The notes beneath the pieces are model-generated. The model was given only the letters and a program-made list of their open reading frames with translations, did not search any database and had not been told where the DNA came from. Positions 60,730 through 64,000 of a stretch of 64,000 nucleotides of DNA are shown here, in pieces. A program made the position numbers and the translations under genes. Source of the DNA: Rhodobacteraceae bacterium UBA6197. Lineage in GTDB: Bacteria; Pseudomonadota; Alphaproteobacteria; Rhodobacterales; Rhodobacteraceae. Position 1 is the stretch's first letter; every line of letters starts with the position of its first letter. The stretch spans positions 124,001-188,000 of the forward strand of contig DISZ01000019.1 in the NCBI GenBank assembly GCA_002422085.1. Reading direction: 5' to 3'.

Positions 60730-62369
60730 CTCGCCTCCAGTGTTCGCTGTGGCAACTATGTCGGTTCGCCCGCCGTTCTGCAATCACCCGCCGTCACGCG
60801 TGCGCGCCGAGACCCCAAGCAACACGCTACCTTGCTATTCATCAAGGAAAGCAATCCGCGCAAACCCGTTTCCGGGCCCCGCGCGCTTCGAAGGCATTCA
60901 AACTGCCCGCATCACCCCGTCTTGCAGACGCTTTGCACCCGCACCTGCAGTCCCACGATGAAGCGCCCGCTCTGCCTTGGACCCACATTCGCTTGGCATC
61001 GCCGCGACAAATCCCGGTCTTCCGTGCTGCCCGATGGGCGACCTCGACCTTGTGTCGGGCAGGCAGATCCCGCAGGCAACGGTCTTCTGACGCGGCCGCA
61101 TTGGCAGCGAGGAACAGGCACCCGTGGGAAGCCCCGTTCACCCTCCGGATCCTGACTTGCACGAACCGGCAGCATGTCCTCGGGGCTGTCCGACAAAGCA
61201 TCGACCAAATGGGCAAACTAGCGCCTGTGGCGTGTTCTGGCGCCGCGGGATCCACCCGGTTCCAGGACTGGGTAAACCTGCAAAGCATTTTCAGACACAC
61301 CTCGGCCGTATTGCGCTCGGCTCTGCAATCCCTTGCCGCGCAATGACGCGTCTTGGCCCGGCAGCACGTTTCGACATTCGCACCACCATGCATGACCAAT
61401 CCAGAGCGGCCCCTCGACCCACGCCAATCGAGGTAACTTTACCCGTTTCGACACTGTGCCGCGCCGCCCGAAACGATATGGGACGAGCCCTTGTCGGGCC
61501 ACGGTGGCCGTCGCGTGACCGCTGACGAAAACGCGTGCTTGGGAAGGTATGCGATGCGTGTTGGCGGTGAGGCCACCCCTCGGGGGGGGGCCGGCGATGA
61601 CGCAAAGCATGATGGCGGGACGCTGCGTTGCCTTTTTCCGCGCAACCAGAGCGTGAAGTGTTGTGGCGCGATCGTCTCTGCCGGTAAAAAATTGCAGCGC
61701 GCCGACCGACCGAATGAGGGTCTCGGTTTTCGAACCTCCACATTTAAAGCGGGGCGGCTTCTGCATCAGCCGATTTTCTCAAGACAGTGCCGCAGGCGTC
61801 TGCGTGCCAGACCATGACAGGGATTGATCGGCACCCGTCAGGCTACGGCATTGCATTTGGAGGGCATTTGCACAGGCCAGATTGCGGCAGCGCAAACGCA
61901 AAGGTCGCGCCGTCGCGTAAATCGGCGTTTTCATCGTGACAAGAACCTGGCGGCAGCCGTCCCTTTCGGCGCATTGACAAAGGCCGAGTCGCTTTTGCCC
62001 GGCAGCAGCGGTGAACCCAGATTTCGGCACCGCGCAGAAAACCGATCATCGCCTCAGATCGCACTTGTCGAAACAGCCCTCGCGCGATGCCGGGGTGGCA
62101 TTCACAGGCAGATGTCGCAAAGAGGTTTCAGGTCGGCAAACTTGGGCGGGTCTTGCTTTGGGGACACCCGCAAAGCCGGCTCGATCTTCGATTTCCAAAG
62201 CGACGGCACGTTGGCGCTGACGGGGTTGCCGCCACCGCCGGTCGAGCTGGGCTACCCTGCGGGCGGTACTGTCTTCGGTGGCCAATGCGAAAGGGATTTC
62301 TTGAAACTTCCGCGTCAAAGCCGTCATATCGACTCAGATCCCTTGGCCCTGTCCCGCGAATGAGGCACC
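60730..62369. other. 1.6 kb region without a recognisable gene, between divergent arms of the urate locus
   Basis: Open frames of up to about 330 codons exist on both strands but none has a family resemblance, a good ribosome site or consistent composition; several are Arg/Cys-rich, as expected of non-coding GC-rich DNA. Base composition looks lower in GC than the flanks. It holds the divergent promoters of uraH and puuE. A decayed gene, such as a lost regulator or another urate gene, is a reasonable guess. Confidence 0.45.
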
Positions 62370-63785
62370 ATGAACCGATACCCCCGTGATATGCGTGGCT
62401 ATGGCGCCACCCCGCCCGATGCCAAATGGCCGATGGGTGCGCGTCTGGCCATCTCTTTGGTGCTCAACTACGAAGAGGGCGGCGAGAATTGCCTGCTCCA
62501 CGGTGACGCCGCCTCAGAGGCGTTCCTATCGGAAATCGTCGGCGCCGCGCCCTGGCCCGGCCAACGCCATGCCAATATGGAATCACTCTATGACTACGGC
62601 GCCCGTGCCGGGTTCTGGCGCCTGCACCGTCTGTTTACCGCGATGCACTTGCCGCTGACCGTCTACGGCGTCGCCACCGCGCTGGCGCGCAGCCCCGAAC
62701 AGGTCGCCGCCATGCAATCGGCCGGCTGGGAAATCGCCTCGCACGGGCTGAAATGGGTCGAGCACAAGGACATGCCCGAGCCAGAAGAACGCGCCGCCAT
62801 CGCCGAAGCGATCCGTCTGCACGCCGAAGTCACCGGCAGCCGTCCGCGCGGCTGGTATACCGGGCGTTCCTCGATCAACACCCTGCGGCTGGTCGCCGAG
62901 GAAGGCGGTTTCGATTGGATATCCGATAGTTATGACGATGATCTGCCCTATTGGCTGGAACTGGGCGCACGCGATCAACTGGTGATTCCCTATACGTTGG
63001 ACACCAATGACATGCGTTTTGCCACGCCGCAGGGGTTCAACACGGGCGATCATTTCTTTGCCTATCTCAAGGACAGCTTCGATGCACTTTACGCCGAGGG
63101 CGCGACCGGCGCGGCGAAGATGATGTCAATCGGTCTTCATTGCCGCCTGATCGGGCGACCGGGCCGGGTGATGGGGCTGAAACGCTTTCTCGACTATGCC
63201 CGCAGCCACGAGGGGGTCTGGTTTGCCCGCCGTCAGGACATCGCTCAGCACTGGGCCTCGGCCCACCCGCCGCAGCGTTTTGCGCGCCCCAGCCAGATGG
63301 ACCGCGCCACCTTTGTCGCCCGTTTCGGCGGGGTGTTCGAACACTCTCCCTGGGTGGCCGACCGCGCCTTCGAACTGGAACTGGGTCCCGCACATGACAC
63401 CGCCCCTGGGCTGCACAATGCGCTGGCACGGGCGTTTCGCACGGCCACGCCGGACGAACGGCTGGGTGTGCTGAACGCGCACCCCGACCTTGCCGGAAAG
63501 CTGGCGCAGGCGCGCCGCCTGACCGAGGCCTCGTCGGGCGAACAGGCCAGCGCCGGGCTCGATGCGCTGACCGATGACGAACGCGCCACCTTTGGCCGTC
63601 TCAACGCCGAATATGTCGCCCGCCACGGCTTTCCCTTCATCATCGCCGTGCGCGATCATCGCAAGCCCGGCATTCTGACCGCCTTTCAGCGCCGCCTCGC
63701 CAATGATCGAAAAACCGAGTTTTCCATTGCCTGCGCTCAGGTTGAACGCATCGCCCTGCTGCGCCTGAAGGATCTGTTGCCATGA
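62370..63785 (+). CDS. puuE: Fusion of allantoinase PuuE and OHCU decarboxylase UraD
   Basis: A 471-residue bifunctional protein covering two steps after UraH. Residues 1-300 are the polysaccharide-deacetylase-type allantoinase PuuE (SLVLNYEEGGENCLLHGD, WEIASHGLKWVEHKDM, RGWYTGRSS). Residues 308-471 are the UraD domain, with FGGVFEHSPW (Glu325, His326) and HPDLAGKLA (His371), then FPFIIAVR. UraD converts OHCU to S-allantoin, which the PuuE part then hydrolyses to allantoate. GAGGC lies just before the ATG. Overlaps the next gene by four bases. Confidence 0.95.
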   Translation: MNRYPRDMRGYGATPPDAKWPMGARLAISLVLNYEEGGENCLLHGDAASEAFLSEIVGAAPWPGQRHANMESLYDYGARAGFWRLHRLFTAMHLPLTVYGVATALARSPEQVAAMQSAGWEIASHGLKWVEHKDMPEPEERAAIAEAIRLHAEVTGSRPRGWYTGRSSINTLRLVAEEGGFDWISDSYDDDLPYWLELGARDQLVIPYTLDTNDMRFATPQGFNTGDHFFAYLKDSFDALYAEGATGAAKMMSIGLHCRLIGRPGRVMGLKRFLDYARSHEGVWFARRQDIAQHWASAHPPQRFARPSQMDRATFVARFGGVFEHSPWVADRAFELELGPAHDTAPGLHNALARAFRTATPDERLGVLNAHPDLAGKLAQARRLTEASSGEQASAGLDALTDDERATFGRLNAEYVARHGFPFIIAVRDHRKPGILTAFQRRLANDRKTEFSIACAQVERIALLRLKDLLP

Positions 63786-64000
63786 GCCCCTATTACACGC
63801 CGAAAGGCGGGCTGCCGCCGCAAACCGCGCTGCACACCGGTCGCGCCGTCTTTACCGAAAGCTACGCGGTCATTCCACGCGGCGTGTTCAGCGATATCGT
63901 CACCTCGAACCTGCCGGGCTGGTCGGCGACCCGCGCCTGGATCATCGCCCGGCCGATGACGGGTTTTTCGGAAACCTTCAGCCAATATGTGATGGAGGTC
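63782..64000 (+). CDS. (S)-ureidoglycine aminohydrolase (cupin), partial
   Basis: Only the first 73 codons are in the window. The sequence SPYYTPKGGLPPQTALHTGRAVFTESYAVIP followed by RGVFSDIVTSNLPGW and RAWIIARPMTGFSETFSQY matches the N-terminus of ureidoglycine aminohydrolase (UGHY/AllE), a manganese bicupin enzyme that releases ammonia from ureidoglycine after allantoate amidohydrolase. The ATG overlaps the puuE-uraD stop (ATGA). The 3' part, with the metal-binding His residues, is outside. Confidence 0.85.
   Translation, partial: MSPYYTPKGGLPPQTALHTGRAVFTESYAVIPRGVFSDIVTSNLPGWSATRAWIIARPMTGFSETFSQYVMEV

Noticed and set aside
60842..61399. A 185-codon minus-strand open frame in the urate-locus gap
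   Set aside because: Rich in Cys and Arg, no ribosome site and no recognisable motif; more likely chance openness.
61824..62363. A 179-codon plus-strand frame just before puuE
   Set aside because: Its C-terminal half looks vaguely protein-like, but there is no ribosome site, no family and no conserved start; not enough to call.
1..64000. CRISPR arrays, insertion sequences or prophage
   Set aside because: No regularly spaced repeats, transposase or phage-type proteins were found in either strand.

Overview
The window is a contiguous piece of a GC-rich alphaproteobacterial chromosome, most likely a member of the Rhodobacteraceae (Paracoccus/Rhodobacter/Roseobacter relatives). This rests on GapR, an NDUFA12-type complex I accessory subunit, the gph-glmU-glmS order, the many small conserved Rhodobacteraceae-type proteins, and a family of inverted repeats built on an AATACTCCCGCCGGAGGC core. 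I saw no integrase, transposase, phage gene or CRISPR array. It reads as core chromosome rich in transport and nitrogen-compound catabolism.

Layout. 0-10 kb: phosphoglycolate phosphatase, the glmU-glmS-alkD operon, a small secreted protein, moaA, then an amidohydrolase and an FAD oxidase/ArgE-type deacylase pair. 10.5-16.5 kb: a complete peptide-type ABC importer. 16.6-21 kb: a complete glycerol-3-phosphate importer ugpBAEC with a Pho box upstream. 21.5-29 kb: tRNA-Thr, an orphan iron-type permease, a sulfotransferase-like protein that has lost its cofactor loop, GapR, a degenerate FadB-like fusion, a short DksA-like protein and a YeeE/YedE sulfur-transport pair. 29-36 kb: a FliM-like protein and a signalling cluster (transporter-fused histidine kinase, small membrane protein, stand-alone receiver, and an XRE regulator with a histidine-kinase-like helical hairpin).

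36-49 kb is a reductive pyrimidine degradation locus. PreT and PreA reduce uracil/thymine, dihydropyrimidinase (hydA) opens the ring, a carbamoyl-beta-alanine hydrolase releases the beta-amino acid, and an omega-aminotransferase removes its amino group. A four-gene NMT1-type ABC importer shares the operon with hydA. Two RutR-like TetR regulators sit next to RutR-type palindromes (TTGACCA-NN-TGGTCAA): one perfect, one with 15/16 matches, and a third weaker one ahead of preT. The whole pathway therefore looks like one regulon with doubled regulators.

49-58.6 kb is housekeeping (accBC, aat, a DUF2155 protein, a lone MlaD-type protein, NDUFA12, clpP-clpX), followed by a secreted sensor-domain protein and a chemoreceptor. 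59-64 kb begins a urate degradation locus: uraH and puuD on one strand, a puuE-uraD fusion and a ureidoglycine aminohydrolase on the other. A 1.6 kb stretch with no recognisable gene lies between the two arms. Pyrimidine and purine catabolism are thus about 10 kb apart, suggesting that nucleobases serve this organism as a nitrogen source.
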